Source: Nocardioides pini (GTDB lineage: Bacteria; Actinomycetota; Actinomycetes; Propionibacteriales; Nocardioidaceae). From it: a stretch of DNA of 64,000 nucleotides. Shown here piece after piece: positions 7,216 through 18,570 of the stretch (position 1 is the stretch's first letter; each line of letters begins with the position of its first letter). A program made the position numbers and the translations under genes. Under the pieces are notes generated by a model. It ran no database searches. It worked only from the letters and a program-made list of their open reading frames with translations, and had not been told where the DNA came from. The stretch covers positions 236,262 through 300,261 of the forward strand of contig NZ_JAPPUX010000005.1 in assembly GCF_026712185.1 (NCBI RefSeq), read 5' to 3'.

Positions 7216-8673
7216 GTGCGACTTCCCGACCCGGCCCTCGTGGTGCTCGTCGGCGCCTCGGGGGCCGGGAAGTCCACCTGGGCAGCGGCCCGCTACCGCG
7301 CCGAGGAGGTCGTCTCCTCCGACGCCCTCCGCGGGGTGCTGGGCAGCGGTCCGCACGACCTCGACGCCTCGGGCGACGCCTTCGCCGTGCTCGAGACCGT
7401 CGTCGCCGCGCGGCTCCGCCGCGGCCTGACCACCGTCGTGGACACGCTCGGTCTCGACGCGACCCGGCGCATCGCCTGGCTCGACGCCGCACGCGCGGGC
7501 GGCCTGCCGGCCGTCGCCGTCCTCCTCGACACCCCGGACGCCGAGTGCCGCCGACGCAACGGCGCCCGTGACCGTCCGGTCCCGGCGCCGGTGCTCGCGG
7601 GCCAGCTGCGCTCGGTGCGCGACGTACGTGCCGTGCTGGACGCCGAGGGGTGGGACCTCGTGGTCCGCGTGGGTGCCGAGGACACAGCCGCGACGCCGCC
7701 CGCCGCCGCGGCTGCGGCCGAGCCGCGCGAGGACCGGACGTCGAGCCTCGGCCTGCGGTCGGTGCTGCAGGTGTCGCGCTTCCCCTGGGACGAGGACCCG
7801 CTGGCGTGGCTCACCGACGTCGCGCGCGCCGCGGACGAGGCGGGCTTCGCCGGGCTGGCGCTGATGGACCACCTCATCCAGGTGCCGCAGGTCGGGCGGG
7901 CGTGGGACCCGATCCCCGAGCCGTGGGTGGCCCTCGGCGCGATCGCCGCCGCCGGCACCGGGCTCGAGCTCGGCACCCTCTGCACGCCCGTGACCTTCCG
8001 TCCCGCGGGCGTCACCGCGAAGGCCGCTGCCACGCTGTCGGCGCTGAACGGTGGTCGCGCGTTCGTCGGCATCGGAGCCGGGTGGTTCGAGCGGGAGCAC
8101 GCGGCGTACGGCATCCCCTTCCCGCCGGCCCGCGAGCGCCTCGACGAGCTCGAGCGGGCGGTCGTCACGATGAAGGCCCTGTGGGCGGCGGGCACCAAGG
8201 CGTACGACGACCACGGCGTCGCCCTCCCCGAGACGACCTCCTACCCCCGTCCCGCGGGGCCGATCCCGGTGGTCGTCGGCGGCTCGGGCGAGCGCCGCAC
8301 CCTGCGCATCGCGGCGCGGCACGGCGACGCCTGCAACCTCCGCACGACCGACGAGACCGAGCTCGCCCGGCTGGTCGGGGTCCTGCACGCGCACTGCGAG
8401 GACGTCGGCCGCGACCGCTCCGAGGTGGCCGTGACCGTGCTCGACCTGCCCGTCGTGGGCGCCGACCGCGACGACGTGTGGGCGCGCGTCGAGAGGCTCC
8501 GCGGCCGCACACCGGCAGCGACGTACGCCGCCCGCACCCACGCCGCGACGGTCGACGGCCACCGGGACCGGTGGGCCCGGCTGGCGGGGCTCGGCGTGTC
8601 GACGATCTTCATCGCCACCCCCGACCTCGGAAGTCCCGACGACGTTCTCGCCCTTCGGGGGCTGAACGCCTGA
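7216..8673 (+). CDS. fusion of P-loop kinase domain and LLM-class F420-dependent oxidoreductase
   Basis: A 485-residue two-domain protein. Residues 1-155 form an AAA_33/polynucleotide-kinase-like P-loop domain: Walker A GASGAGKST at 13-21, SSDALRG at 34-40, and VVDTLGLDATRR near 74-85. An Ala/Pro linker (about 158-175) leads to a luciferase-like TIM barrel, from about residue 178 to the end, of the F420-dependent oxidoreductase type (ALMDHLIQVPQVG, GIGAGWFEREHAAYG, PVVVGGSGERR). The substrate of either half is unknown. GTG 7216 is the start, with GAGAAT six bases before it. Each domain is well recognised alone, but the fusion is unusual. Confidence 0.85.
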   Translation: MRLPDPALVVLVGASGAGKSTWAAARYRAEEVVSSDALRGVLGSGPHDLDASGDAFAVLETVVAARLRRGLTTVVDTLGLDATRRIAWLDAARAGGLPAVAVLLDTPDAECRRRNGARDRPVPAPVLAGQLRSVRDVRAVLDAEGWDLVVRVGAEDTAATPPAAAAAAEPREDRTSSLGLRSVLQVSRFPWDEDPLAWLTDVARAADEAGFAGLALMDHLIQVPQVGRAWDPIPEPWVALGAIAAAGTGLELGTLCTPVTFRPAGVTAKAAATLSALNGGRAFVGIGAGWFEREHAAYGIPFPPARERLDELERAVVTMKALWAAGTKAYDDHGVALPETTSYPRPAGPIPVVVGGSGERRTLRIAARHGDACNLRTTDETELARLVGVLHAHCEDVGRDRSEVAVTVLDLPVVGADRDDVWARVERLRGRTPAATYAARTHAATVDGHRDRWARLAGLGVSTIFIATPDLGSPDDVLALRGLNA

Positions 8674-8685
8674 CCCTGCGGGTCG

Positions 8686-8691
8686 TAGTGT
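8686..8691 (+). promoter_or_regulatory. -10 element, leaderless aldo/keto reductase promoter
   Basis: TAGTGT lies 7 nt before ATG 8699 and there is no Shine-Dalgarno sequence. Confidence 0.55.
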
Positions 8692-8698
8692 CGAGGAC

Positions 8699-9568
8699 AT
8701 GCAGACGCGCACCCTCGGACAGCACAAGGTCGGCGCCATCGGGCTCGGCCTCATGACCTTCGACCAGACCGGCACCCAGCCCCGGCAGCAGCTCATCGAC
8801 ACCGTCTCGGCCGCCCTCGACGCGGGCGTCACGCTCTTCGACACCGCCGACGCCTACGGGCCGGGTGACGAGAAGGGGGCCGGCGCCCAGGGGGAGAACG
8901 AGCGGCTCATCGCCTCGATCCTCGACGAGCTCGGCGCCCGCGACCGCGTCGTGCTGGCCACCAAGGGCGGCCACGTCCGCACCGAGGGCGGTGGCTGGGA
9001 CACCGACAGCTCCGCGGCCCACCTCCGCGAGGCCGTCGACGCCAGCCTCCAGCGCCTCGGCGTCGAGCAGATCGCGCTGTGGCAGCACCACCGGCCCGAC
9101 CCGAAGGTGCCCTACGACGAGGTCATCGGCACGCTGAAGGAGATCGCCGACAGCGGCAAGGTCGCCCACGTCGGGCTGTCCAACGCCGACCCGCAGCAGA
9201 TCCGTGACGCCCACGCGGTCCTCGGCGACGCGCTCGCCAGCGTGCAGAACCAGTTCAGCCCCAAGTTCCGCTCGAGCCGTCCCGAGATCGACGTGTGCGA
9301 GGAGCTCGGCCTGGCCTTCCTGCCGTGGAGCCCGCTCGGCGGCCTCTCCGACGCCAAGGAGCTCGCCGACAAGCACCCCGCGTTCGCGGAGATCGCGCAG
9401 GAGCGCGGCGTCAGCGCCCAGCAGGTGGCACTGGCGTGGGAGCTCGCCCAGTCCCCGGTCGTCATCCCGATCCCGGGCGCCAAGCGGCCCAGCTCGATCA
9501 CCGACTCGGCCGCCGCCGCGGAGATCGAGCTCACCGCCGACGAGCTGGCGCGCCTCGACGCGAGCTGA
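8699..9568 (+). CDS. aldo/keto reductase
   Basis: A 289-residue NADPH-dependent aldo/keto reductase with the full catalytic tetrad: Asp48 and Tyr53 (FDTADAYG), Lys89 (ATKGG) and His131 (QHHRPDP). The C-terminal cofactor-binding segment IPIPGAKRPSSITDS is also present. It probably reduces aldehydes or ketones in the cytoplasm; the physiological substrate cannot be read from sequence. It is followed closely by an SDR gene, possibly cotranscribed. Confidence 0.9.
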   Translation: MQTRTLGQHKVGAIGLGLMTFDQTGTQPRQQLIDTVSAALDAGVTLFDTADAYGPGDEKGAGAQGENERLIASILDELGARDRVVLATKGGHVRTEGGGWDTDSSAAHLREAVDASLQRLGVEQIALWQHHRPDPKVPYDEVIGTLKEIADSGKVAHVGLSNADPQQIRDAHAVLGDALASVQNQFSPKFRSSRPEIDVCEELGLAFLPWSPLGGLSDAKELADKHPAFAEIAQERGVSAQQVALAWELAQSPVVIPIPGAKRPSSITDSAAAAEIELTADELARLDAS

Positions 9569-9583
9569 CCCGGGTCCTCCGCG

Positions 9584-10561
9584 ATGTCCCGCCCGCTCCT
9601 CGTCCGCGCGGTCGACACGGCCATGGACCGCTCGCTGGTCCTCGGCTACACGACGATCGGCCTCGCCGTCCGGCGGATGATGCCGGGCTGGCCGGCCGAC
9701 CCGCCGCCGCGCGCGCTCGCGGGCCGGCACGTGCTCGTCACCGGCGCGAGCTCCGGCCTCGGTGCCGCGACGGCGTCCGGGCTCGCCGGGCTCGGCGCGG
9801 TCGTGCACATGCTCGTGCGCGACGAGGCCAAGGGGACCGGGGTCCTCGACCGGCTCCGCGCCACGAACCCCGGCGCGGAGCTGCGGCTGTGGCGGTGCGA
9901 CGTCGCCGACCTCGACGACGTACGACGCTTCGCGGGGGGCTTCGCGGCCGAGGTCCCCGACCTCCACGCGGTCGTGCACAACGCGGGCGTGATGCCGCCC
10001 GAGCGCACCGAGTCGCCCCAGGGCCTCGAGCTGAGCATGGCGGTGCACCTCGTCGGGCCCGTGGTGATGACCGAGGCGCTGCGCGGCCCGCTCGCCGGCG
10101 GTCGCGTGGTGCTGGTCAGCAGCGGCGGCATGTACTCGCAGCCGCTTCACGCCGACGACCCGGGCTACCTGACCGGTGACTACTCGCCGACGACGGCGTA
10201 CGCCCGCTCCAAGCGCTGGCAGGTCGAGCTGGCCCCGCTGCTCGTGGAGCGGTGGGGGGCCGACGGCACGACCGTCGCGACGATGCACCCCGGCTGGGCC
10301 GACACCCCCGGCGTGCGCGAGTCGCTCCCGACGTTCCGCCGGCTGACCCGCCCGGTGCTGCGCGACGACGCGCAGGGCGCCGACACCAGCGTCTGGCTGA
10401 CGGCGGTCGAGCCGGCGCCGCCCACCGGCCGCTTCTGGCACGACCGGGTCGAGCGCCCGACCCACCTGCTGCCGACGACCCGCGGCAGCGACCGCGACGT
10501 GGCACGCGCCTGGGCCTGGCTGCGGGACGCGGCCGGGCTGGACGAGGCCGCCGCGCCCTAG
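9584..10561 (+). CDS. SDR-family NAD(P)-dependent oxidoreductase
   Basis: A 325-residue short-chain dehydrogenase. The cofactor motif TGASSGLG is at residues 53-60, NAGV at 133-136, the catalytic Ser near 179-180 (LVSSGGMYS), and Tyr206-x3-Lys210 (YARSK). It resembles the DHRS12 group, with an extra N-terminal helix of about 45 residues. The gene starts 15 nt after the aldo/keto reductase stop, without an obvious ribosome site. Its TAG stop forms the first bases of the next gene's -10 hexamer. Confidence 0.88.
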   Translation: MSRPLLVRAVDTAMDRSLVLGYTTIGLAVRRMMPGWPADPPPRALAGRHVLVTGASSGLGAATASGLAGLGAVVHMLVRDEAKGTGVLDRLRATNPGAELRLWRCDVADLDDVRRFAGGFAAEVPDLHAVVHNAGVMPPERTESPQGLELSMAVHLVGPVVMTEALRGPLAGGRVVLVSSGGMYSQPLHADDPGYLTGDYSPTTAYARSKRWQVELAPLLVERWGADGTTVATMHPGWADTPGVRESLPTFRRLTRPVLRDDAQGADTSVWLTAVEPAPPTGRFWHDRVERPTHLLPTTRGSDRDVARAWAWLRDAAGLDEAAAP

Positions 10562-10564
10562 GGT
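10559..10564 (+). promoter_or_regulatory. -10 element of the GNAT gene overlapping the SDR stop codon
   Basis: TAGGGT begins with the TAG stop of the SDR gene and lies 7 nt before GTG 10572, which fits a leaderless promoter. Confidence 0.5.
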
Positions 10565-10571
10565 GTCGCGG

Positions 10572-11123
10572 GTGCTGAGCCTGCAGATCGACGACGCCCG
10601 CCTGTCCGACCTCGAGCCCTGGCACGCCGGCCAGCTCGCCGGCCTGTTCCGGGCCCACGGCGCGGACTTCTACGACTGGCTGCCGTGGGAGGCATTCGAG
10701 GACGTCGAGGCCGCCCGCGGCTTCCTCGACTCCTTCGTCAAGGGACGCGGCGAGGGCACCCGACGGCTCTACGGCATCTGGGTCGACGACGAGCTCGTCG
10801 GCGGCACGCTCTTCCCGAGCATCAACGCCCGCTCCCGGGTCGCCGAGGCGGGCGTGTTCCTCGCTGCCTCCGCCCGCGGTCGCGGCATCGTCACCCGCGC
10901 CGTGGCCGCCATGCTCGACTGGGCCTTCGTCGAACGGGGGCTGCACCGCGTCGAGTGGCGGTGCGCCCCGGGCAACCACGCCAGCCGGCGCGTCGCCGAG
11001 CGGCTCGGCTTCACCCACGAGGGCACGCTGCGCGAGGTGTTCCCGGTGCGGGACGAGCGCCAGGACCTCGAGGTCTGGTCGCTGCTGGCCCGCGAGTGGA
11101 ACGGCGTGCCGCAGCAGTCCTGA
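10572..11123 (+). CDS. GNAT acetyltransferase, RimJ/RimL type
   Basis: A 183-residue N-acetyltransferase. The acetyl-CoA loop is ASARGRGIVTRAVAAML, followed by VEWRCAPGNHASRRVAERLGF and EGTLREVF, typical of ribosomal-protein-serine acetyltransferase RimL and related enzymes. Acetylation of a ribosomal N-terminus is one option; other protein or small-molecule targets are possible. GTG 10572 is chosen because a TAGGGT hexamer lies 7 nt upstream; GTG 10563 would lie inside that hexamer. Confidence 0.82.
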   Translation: MLSLQIDDARLSDLEPWHAGQLAGLFRAHGADFYDWLPWEAFEDVEAARGFLDSFVKGRGEGTRRLYGIWVDDELVGGTLFPSINARSRVAEAGVFLAASARGRGIVTRAVAAMLDWAFVERGLHRVEWRCAPGNHASRRVAERLGFTHEGTLREVFPVRDERQDLEVWSLLAREWNGVPQQS

Positions 11124-11151
11124 CCCCGCGCCTCGCCCTGACCAAGGAAAA

Positions 11152-11168
11152 ACTTGACTGGTTCAAGT
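11152..11168 (+). promoter_or_regulatory. palindromic operator upstream of furA-katG
   Basis: A perfect 6-bp inverted repeat, ACTTGA-CTGGT-TCAAGT, lies 22 nt before the furA start. It is the right size and place for a FurA-type autoregulatory site. Actinobacterial FurA proteins are known to repress their own furA-katG/cat operons. Binding is inferred. Confidence 0.55.
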
Positions 11169-11190
11169 AAAGGGGGCAGGGTGGTGGGTG

Positions 11191-13948
<2,758 letters not shown>

Positions 13949-13962
13949 CCCTGCTCGACCGG

Positions 13963-13996
13963 CGGCCCGGGCTCCCCTCGCGGGGGACCCGGGCCG
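13963..13996 (+). terminator. hairpin after katG
   Basis: A GC stem of about 15 bp pairs CGGCCCGGGCTCCCC with GGGGGACCCGGGCCG with one mismatch, 15 nt after the katG stop. No U-run is present. Confidence 0.55.
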
Positions 13997-14086
13997 CTGC
14001 CCGTCGTCTACGACCGGCTCCGCCCCGCACGCCGAGGTGGCCGACGTGCTCGGCTCGCTCCCGCCCTCCCGCCCGGTCGTCGGGTC

Positions 14087-14092
14087 TAGCGT
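14087..14092 (+). promoter_or_regulatory. -10 element, leaderless VOC gene
   Basis: TAGCGT lies 6 nt before ATG 14099, with no ribosome-binding site. Confidence 0.55.
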
Positions 14093-14098
14093 GGGCGC

Positions 14099-14461
14099 AT
14101 GGTCGACCGCGCCACGCCCAACCTCCCGTCGCGCGACCTCGACGCCCCGGCCGGCTTCTACGCCGCGCTCGGGTTCGCGACGGCGTACCACGACCCGGGC
14201 TGGCTGATCCTCGAGCGCGGGACGGTGGTGCTGGAGTTCTTCCACGACCCCGCCACGGACCCCGCCTCGACCTCGGCGGGCTGCTGCGTGCGGGTCGACG
14301 ACCTCGATGCGTGGTACGACGTCTGCGTCGCGGCCGGTCTGCCCGAGACCCACGTCGGGTGGCCGCGGCTGCACCCGCCGCGGGTCGAGGAGTCGGGGAT
14401 GAGGATCGGCTACCTGGTCGACGCCGACGGCAACCTGCTGCGGCTCGTGCAGAACCCCTAG
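14099..14461 (+). CDS. VOC-family protein (glyoxalase/bleomycin-resistance fold)
   Basis: A 120-residue vicinal-oxygen-chelate protein of one subunit length (NLPSRDLDAPAGFYAALGF, VVLEFFHDP, YLVDADGNLLRLVQN). The sequence resembles bleomycin-binding proteins (BLMA-like), which sequester drug rather than catalyse. No complete metal triad is evident, so a binding role is plausible. Its TAG stop overlaps the convergent MOSC gene's TAG inside a CTAG palindrome. Confidence 0.8.
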   Translation: MVDRATPNLPSRDLDAPAGFYAALGFATAYHDPGWLILERGTVVLEFFHDPATDPASTSAGCCVRVDDLDAWYDVCVAAGLPETHVGWPRLHPPRVEESGMRIGYLVDADGNLLRLVQNP

Positions 14462-14907
14462 TCCGGGACCGGCGCGGCCGTCGCCTCGTCGCCGACCCGG
14501 ATCGTCCCCGAGCCCAGCAGGCGGAACACCGTGCCGCCGCGCGGGGAGCGGAGCGCCTGCATCGCGCCCGGCCCGAGCCAGTCGTCGAGGAGCCGGCAGG
14601 GAGCGGCGATGCGCACCACCTCGAGCTCGACGTCGCCGATGCGCATCCGCTCGCCCGGCCGCGTCGGGATCGGCCCGCTCGTCAGGGTGATGTTGCGGCG
14701 CGTGAGCCCCGGGTCGACCGGACGCCCCAGCACCTCGGCCGCCGCCTCGAGGTCGTCGAGCGCCTGCACCGTCACGTGGCGGTGCTTCGCGCCGTGGTAG
14801 CGGTCGCCGACCAGGCCCACGCCGGCCTCCGCCTCGACGGAGGCGACCGACTTCGTGGGGATCTTCCGCCCGGGGGCGACGTGGATGGCGTGCACGCGCG
14901 AGGTCAC
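14458..14907 (-). CDS. MOSC-domain protein
   Basis: A 149-residue stand-alone MOSC domain (VEAEAGVGLVGDRYHG, NITLTSG, GERMRIGDVELEVVR, APCRLLDDW with the conserved Cys). MOSC domains bind molybdenum cofactor or handle sulfur in Mo-enzyme systems. No molybdopterin genes are nearby. The start is GTG 14907, because TACGGT lies 7 nt upstream; GTG 14895 is an alternative. Confidence 0.82.
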   Translation of the reverse strand: MTSRVHAIHVAPGRKIPTKSVASVEAEAGVGLVGDRYHGAKHRHVTVQALDDLEAAAEVLGRPVDPGLTRRNITLTSGPIPTRPGERMRIGDVELEVVRIAAPCRLLDDWLGPGAMQALRSPRGGTVFRLLGSGTIRVGDEATAAPVPD

Positions 14908-14914
14908 GGGTGCG

Positions 14915-14920
14915 ACCGTA
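14915..14920 (-). promoter_or_regulatory. -10 element, leaderless MOSC gene
   Basis: On the minus strand TACGGT lies 7 nt before GTG 14907. Confidence 0.5.
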
Positions 14921-14994
14921 CTGTGCACCCGTGGCCCCTGCTTGGCGGCGTGAGGCCACAATTCGGAGGCGGACTGTCTGTCGGTGCCTGCGCC

Positions 14995-15000
14995 TAGGGT
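14995..15000 (+). promoter_or_regulatory. -10 element, leaderless MFS gene
   Basis: TAGGGT lies 6 nt before GTG 15007. The MOSC promoter sits back to back with it about 75 bp away. Confidence 0.55.
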
Positions 15001-15006
15001 CGTCGG

Positions 15007-16425
15007 GTGCCCATGGACGAGCTCGACCCGGCACCCGCCGACGCCACCGCGCCGCACGTCGAGGCCCACCTGCCACCGGGGGTGACCCGCGGCCCGGAGA
15101 CCGTGCGCGCCTTCCGCCAGGTCCTCGGCAACACGCTCGTCGCCAACGTGACCGCGAGCTACTTGTGGTTCGCCCTCACCTTCTGGGCCTACCTCGAGAC
15201 GCGCTCGGTGATGGCCACCGCGATCATCGGCGGCGGCTACATGCTCTTCACGGCCGTGTTCGGCACCTTCTTCGGCACGCTCGTCGACCGCCACCGCAAG
15301 AAGCAGGTGATGGTCATCTCCTCGACCGTCACGCTGGTCGGCTACGCCGCCTCCGCCGGGCTGTGGCTGCTGCTCGGCGAGGAGCGGCTGGCCGACTGGG
15401 GCAGCGCCTGGTTCTGGCTGTTCACCGGCGTGATCCTGGTCGGCGGCGTCGTCGAGAGCCTGCGCAACATCGCGCTCTCCACGACGGTGACCCTGCTCGT
15501 CCCCGAGGACGGCCGCGACAAGGCCAACGGCCTGGTCGGCACCGTCCAGGGCATCTCGTTCATGATCACCAGCGTCTTCAGCGGCCTGAGCGTCGGGCTG
15601 CTCGGGATGGGGTGGACCCTGGCGATCGCGATCGGCCTCACCGGCGTCGCCCTGCTGCACCTCGTCCCGATCACCGTCCCCGAGGTCGATCCCCAGCCCG
15701 AGGAGGGCGGTCCCCACTTCGACTTCCGCGGGGCGATCTCCGCGATCACGGCCGTTCCCGGGCTGGTCGCCCTGATCCTGTTCACGACGTTCAACAACCT
15801 CGTCTCGGGCGTCTACATCGCCCTCATGGACCCCTACGGCCTGACGCTGTTCAGCGTCGAGGCCTGGGGCATCGTCCTCGGCGTGACCGGCCTCGGGTTC
15901 GTCGTGGGCGGCGGGCTCGTCGCGAGGTTCGGCCTCGGCGCCAACCCGGTGCGCACCCTCTTGCTCGTCAACCTCGGCATCGCCGTGATCGGGATGACGT
16001 TCACGGTGCGCGAGTGGGCCTGGCTCTACGTCCTCGGCATCTTCGCCTTCATGGCGGTGATCCCGGCGGCCGAGGCGGCCGAGCAGACGATCCTGCAGCG
16101 GGTCGTCCCGTTCCGCACGCAGGGCCGGGTCTTCGGCTTCGCGCAGAGCGTCGAGCTGGCGGCCAGCCCGATCTCGGCCTTCCTCATCGGGCCGATCGCG
16201 GAGTTCGCGCTGATCCCCTACATGGAGTCCGAGGAGGGCCGCGACAGCTGGCGGTGGCTGCTCGGTGACGGTGACGCCCGCGGCATCGCGCTGGTCTTCA
16301 TGATCGCCGGCGCGATCATGGTCGTCACCGTGCTCCTCGCGCTGGTGTCCGCCTCCTACCGCCGGCTCTCCGCGGCCTACGCCGACGCGCCGCCCCAGCA
16401 GCTCGAGGGGACGCCGACCGACTGA
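15007..16425 (+). CDS. MFS transporter
   Basis: A 472-residue major facilitator protein with 12 hydrophobic segments. Between TM2 and TM3 is the A-motif-like GTFFGTLVDRHRKKQVMVIS. It resembles the MFS_3/enterobactin-exporter-like group, but the substrate is not readable from sequence. GTG 15007 is chosen for its fixed distance from the -10 hexamer; ATG 15013 is the alternative. It ends 16 bp before a convergent hydrolase gene. Confidence 0.85.
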   Translation: MPMDELDPAPADATAPHVEAHLPPGVTRGPETVRAFRQVLGNTLVANVTASYLWFALTFWAYLETRSVMATAIIGGGYMLFTAVFGTFFGTLVDRHRKKQVMVISSTVTLVGYAASAGLWLLLGEERLADWGSAWFWLFTGVILVGGVVESLRNIALSTTVTLLVPEDGRDKANGLVGTVQGISFMITSVFSGLSVGLLGMGWTLAIAIGLTGVALLHLVPITVPEVDPQPEEGGPHFDFRGAISAITAVPGLVALILFTTFNNLVSGVYIALMDPYGLTLFSVEAWGIVLGVTGLGFVVGGGLVARFGLGANPVRTLLLVNLGIAVIGMTFTVREWAWLYVLGIFAFMAVIPAAEAAEQTILQRVVPFRTQGRVFGFAQSVELAASPISAFLIGPIAEFALIPYMESEEGRDSWRWLLGDGDARGIALVFMIAGAIMVVTVLLALVSASYRRLSAAYADAPPQQLEGTPTD

Positions 16426-16441
16426 GCCGCCGTCGCGTGGC

Positions 16442-17551
16442 TCAGGCGGGCATCCGGGCGTCGAGGAAGCGGACGGTCCGGTCCATCGCCGCGACGAAGG
16501 CCGGCCCGAACGCGTGCCCGTCGTCGTACCACTCGAGGGTGGCGTCCACGCCCGCCTTCGTCATCGCACGCTGCGTGGCCCGCGCCCACGGGGGCGGGCA
16601 GGTGTCGTCGATGCGGCCGTGCACCATCAGCACCGGGTCGGTGATGTCGCCGAAGAGGGGTCGTGGCGACACGCCCCGCCAGAACTCCGGGTCCTCCGCC
16701 GGGAGCCCGTGCCGTCCGCGGAAGCCGGCCTTCAGCTCCGCGAGCGGCGCGTCGGGGCGCTGGAACTGGGCGAAGTTCTCGGCCTCGAGGCTCGAGACGG
16801 ACGCCCAGCCGACGCCGGCGGCGAAGAGGCCCGGCTCGGCGGCGAGCGCCTTCATCATCACGCCGCCGCCCATCGAGCGACCGAACAGCGCGATCCGGTC
16901 GGGGTCGACCCGAACGTCGTCGGAGGTCCGGAGCGCGTGGAGCCCGGCGATCGCGTCGGCGGCGTAGCCGAGCCGGACCGCCTGCTCGACGCGCGGGTCG
17001 TCGGTCGACTCGGCGTGGTTGCGGTAGTCGACGTGCAGCGCGACGTAGCCGCGCTGGGCGAGGAAGCCGCGCTCGCGCGTCATGCCCTGGCCGCGGACGT
17101 AGTAGGCCGGGTTGATGTAGCCGTGGGCCAGCACCACGGCGGGGAAGGGGCCGCGCCCGGTCGGCACGTTGAGCACGCCGCTGATCCGCAACGGCTCGGT
17201 GCCGCGGCCCATCGTGGTGGAGGCAAAGGTGACGTCGTACGACGTGTAGGCGGGGGTCCGCTCGCGGACGGCGCCGAGCCGCAGGTCGCCGCCGGTCAGG
17301 TCGGCCTGCGCCAGGGCTGCCATCGAGATGGGGTGGGCCGGCTCGGGCTCCTCGGTGGGCTCCTCGGTGGGCTCCTCCGTCGGCTCCTCCGTCGGATCGC
17401 TGGTGGGCTGGCTGGTGGGGGAGGCGCTCGGGGTGTCCTGCGGGTCGGCCGAGCCGGGCTCGTCGCTCCCGCTCGAGCAGCCGGCGAGCAGCACGAGGAC
17501 CGCGACGACGGTCGCGACCGGGCCGGCGGCACGGGGCCGGAGGGCGGGCAT
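16442..17551 (-). CDS. alpha/beta-hydrolase lipoprotein
   Basis: A 369-residue secreted lipoprotein with a LAGC lipobox near residue 25 and a Pro/Ser/Thr/Glu-rich linker holding four PTEE repeats. The rest is an alpha/beta hydrolase of the prolyl-oligopeptidase/dienelactone hydrolase type. The nucleophile elbow is GRSMGG, a late Asp follows MVHGRIDD, and the His is in DDGHAFGP. It probably acts on esters or peptides at the cell surface. ATG 17551 has a CACACT hexamer 7 nt upstream. Confidence 0.85.
   Translation of the reverse strand: MPALRPRAAGPVATVVAVLVLLAGCSSGSDEPGSADPQDTPSASPTSQPTSDPTEEPTEEPTEEPTEEPEPAHPISMAALAQADLTGGDLRLGAVRERTPAYTSYDVTFASTTMGRGTEPLRISGVLNVPTGRGPFPAVVLAHGYINPAYYVRGQGMTRERGFLAQRGYVALHVDYRNHAESTDDPRVEQAVRLGYAADAIAGLHALRTSDDVRVDPDRIALFGRSMGGGVMMKALAAEPGLFAAGVGWASVSSLEAENFAQFQRPDAPLAELKAGFRGRHGLPAEDPEFWRGVSPRPLFGDITDPVLMVHGRIDDTCPPPWARATQRAMTKAGVDATLEWYDDGHAFGPAFVAAMDRTVRFLDARMPA
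17348..17395 (-). repeat. four 12-bp tandem repeats encoding PTEE
   Basis: Four in-frame 12-nt units of the type CTCCTCGGTGGG (plus-strand reading), with two sequence variants, encode the acidic-Pro linker of the lipoprotein. Copy number could vary by slippage. Confidence 0.8.
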
Positions 17552-17649
17552 GTCGACCAGTGTGCGGCACCGCTGGTGACGTCCGGTCACGTCTGCGACC
17601 CGCGGGACGTCGACTGGTCGAGACGACGTGCAGACGGAAGGGTGGACCC

Positions 17650-18519
17650 ATGGACCGGACGGAGACCTTCGAGGCCGAGCGGCCCCGACTGCTCGGCATC
17701 GCGACCCGCGTGCTGGGAGACCACGCCGAGGCGGAGGACGTGGTGCAGCAGGCGTGGCTGCGGCTCGACCGCGCGGTCACCCGCGACGGCACCGAGATCG
17801 ACAACCTGCCGGCCTGGCTGACCACCGTCACGACCCGGCTCTGCCTCGACCGGCTGCGCGCCCGCACGCCCGTGCCGGTGGAGGACCCGCACCTCGAGGA
17901 CGCCGCGCTCGAGCCGTGGTCGGACCCGGTCACCGACCCGGCGGACGACGTCGCGCTGGCCGACACGGTCGGCATCGCGCTGCAGGCGGTCATCGACCGG
18001 CTCTCCCCGCGCGAGCGGGTGGCCTTCGTGCTGCACGACAGCTTCGGCTTCGACTTCGCGACCATCGGCGCGGTGCTCGACACCTCACCCGTCGCGGCGC
18101 GCAAGCTCGCGTCGCGGGCCCGGGCCAAGGTCGCCCAGCCCGCACCCGAGGACGCGCTGGCCGACTGGGAGGTCGTCGACGCGTTCATGGCGGCCGCCCG
18201 GGGTGGCGACTTCGAGCGGCTCCTCCAGCTGCTCGCGCCCGACGCCGTGGTCGGCGCCGACGAGGCCGCGGTTCTCGCCGGCACGCCGGCCTCCATCGAG
18301 GGCCGCGACGAGGTCGCCGCCTTCTTCAACGGCAGCGCGCAGGCGGCCATGGCCGTCTTCGTGGGAGACCGCCCGGCCTCGGCGTGGTTCCACCGTGGTG
18401 CGGCGGCGGTCGTCTTCGACTTCGAGGTCGCCGACGGCAAGGTCCGGGCGATCACCTTCCGTGCCGATCCGGACGTCCTTGGGCAGGTCGTGCGCCGCGA
18501 TGGGCCGACGGCGAGATGA
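17650..18519 (+). CDS. SigJ/ECF41-like sigma factor with SnoaL-like C-terminus
   Basis: A 289-residue ECF sigma factor. Region 2 spans residues 7-70 (HAEAEDVVQQAWLRL, LPAWLTTVTTRLCLDRLR). Region 4 spans about 112-165 (LSPRERVAFVLHDSFGFDF, SPVAARKLASRARAKV). Residues 175-289 form a SnoaL-like domain ending ITFRADPDVLGQV, which resembles the NPDKL region of ECF41 proteins. In ECF41 members this extension controls activity directly. A GGAAGGG site precedes ATG 17650. No adjacent anti-sigma gene is present. Confidence 0.87.
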   Translation: MDRTETFEAERPRLLGIATRVLGDHAEAEDVVQQAWLRLDRAVTRDGTEIDNLPAWLTTVTTRLCLDRLRARTPVPVEDPHLEDAALEPWSDPVTDPADDVALADTVGIALQAVIDRLSPRERVAFVLHDSFGFDFATIGAVLDTSPVAARKLASRARAKVAQPAPEDALADWEVVDAFMAAARGGDFERLLQLLAPDAVVGADEAAVLAGTPASIEGRDEVAAFFNGSAQAAMAVFVGDRPASAWFHRGAAAVVFDFEVADGKVRAITFRADPDVLGQVVRRDGPTAR

Positions 18520-18570
18520 CCCACCGCGTGCCGCAACCTGAGGGCGGGATCAGTCGGTGGTGACACACCG

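Noticed and set aside
17349..17395. A CRISPR-like or satellite repeat array
   Set aside because: The repeats are 12 bp, in frame, without spacers, and encode the PTEE linker of the lipoprotein.
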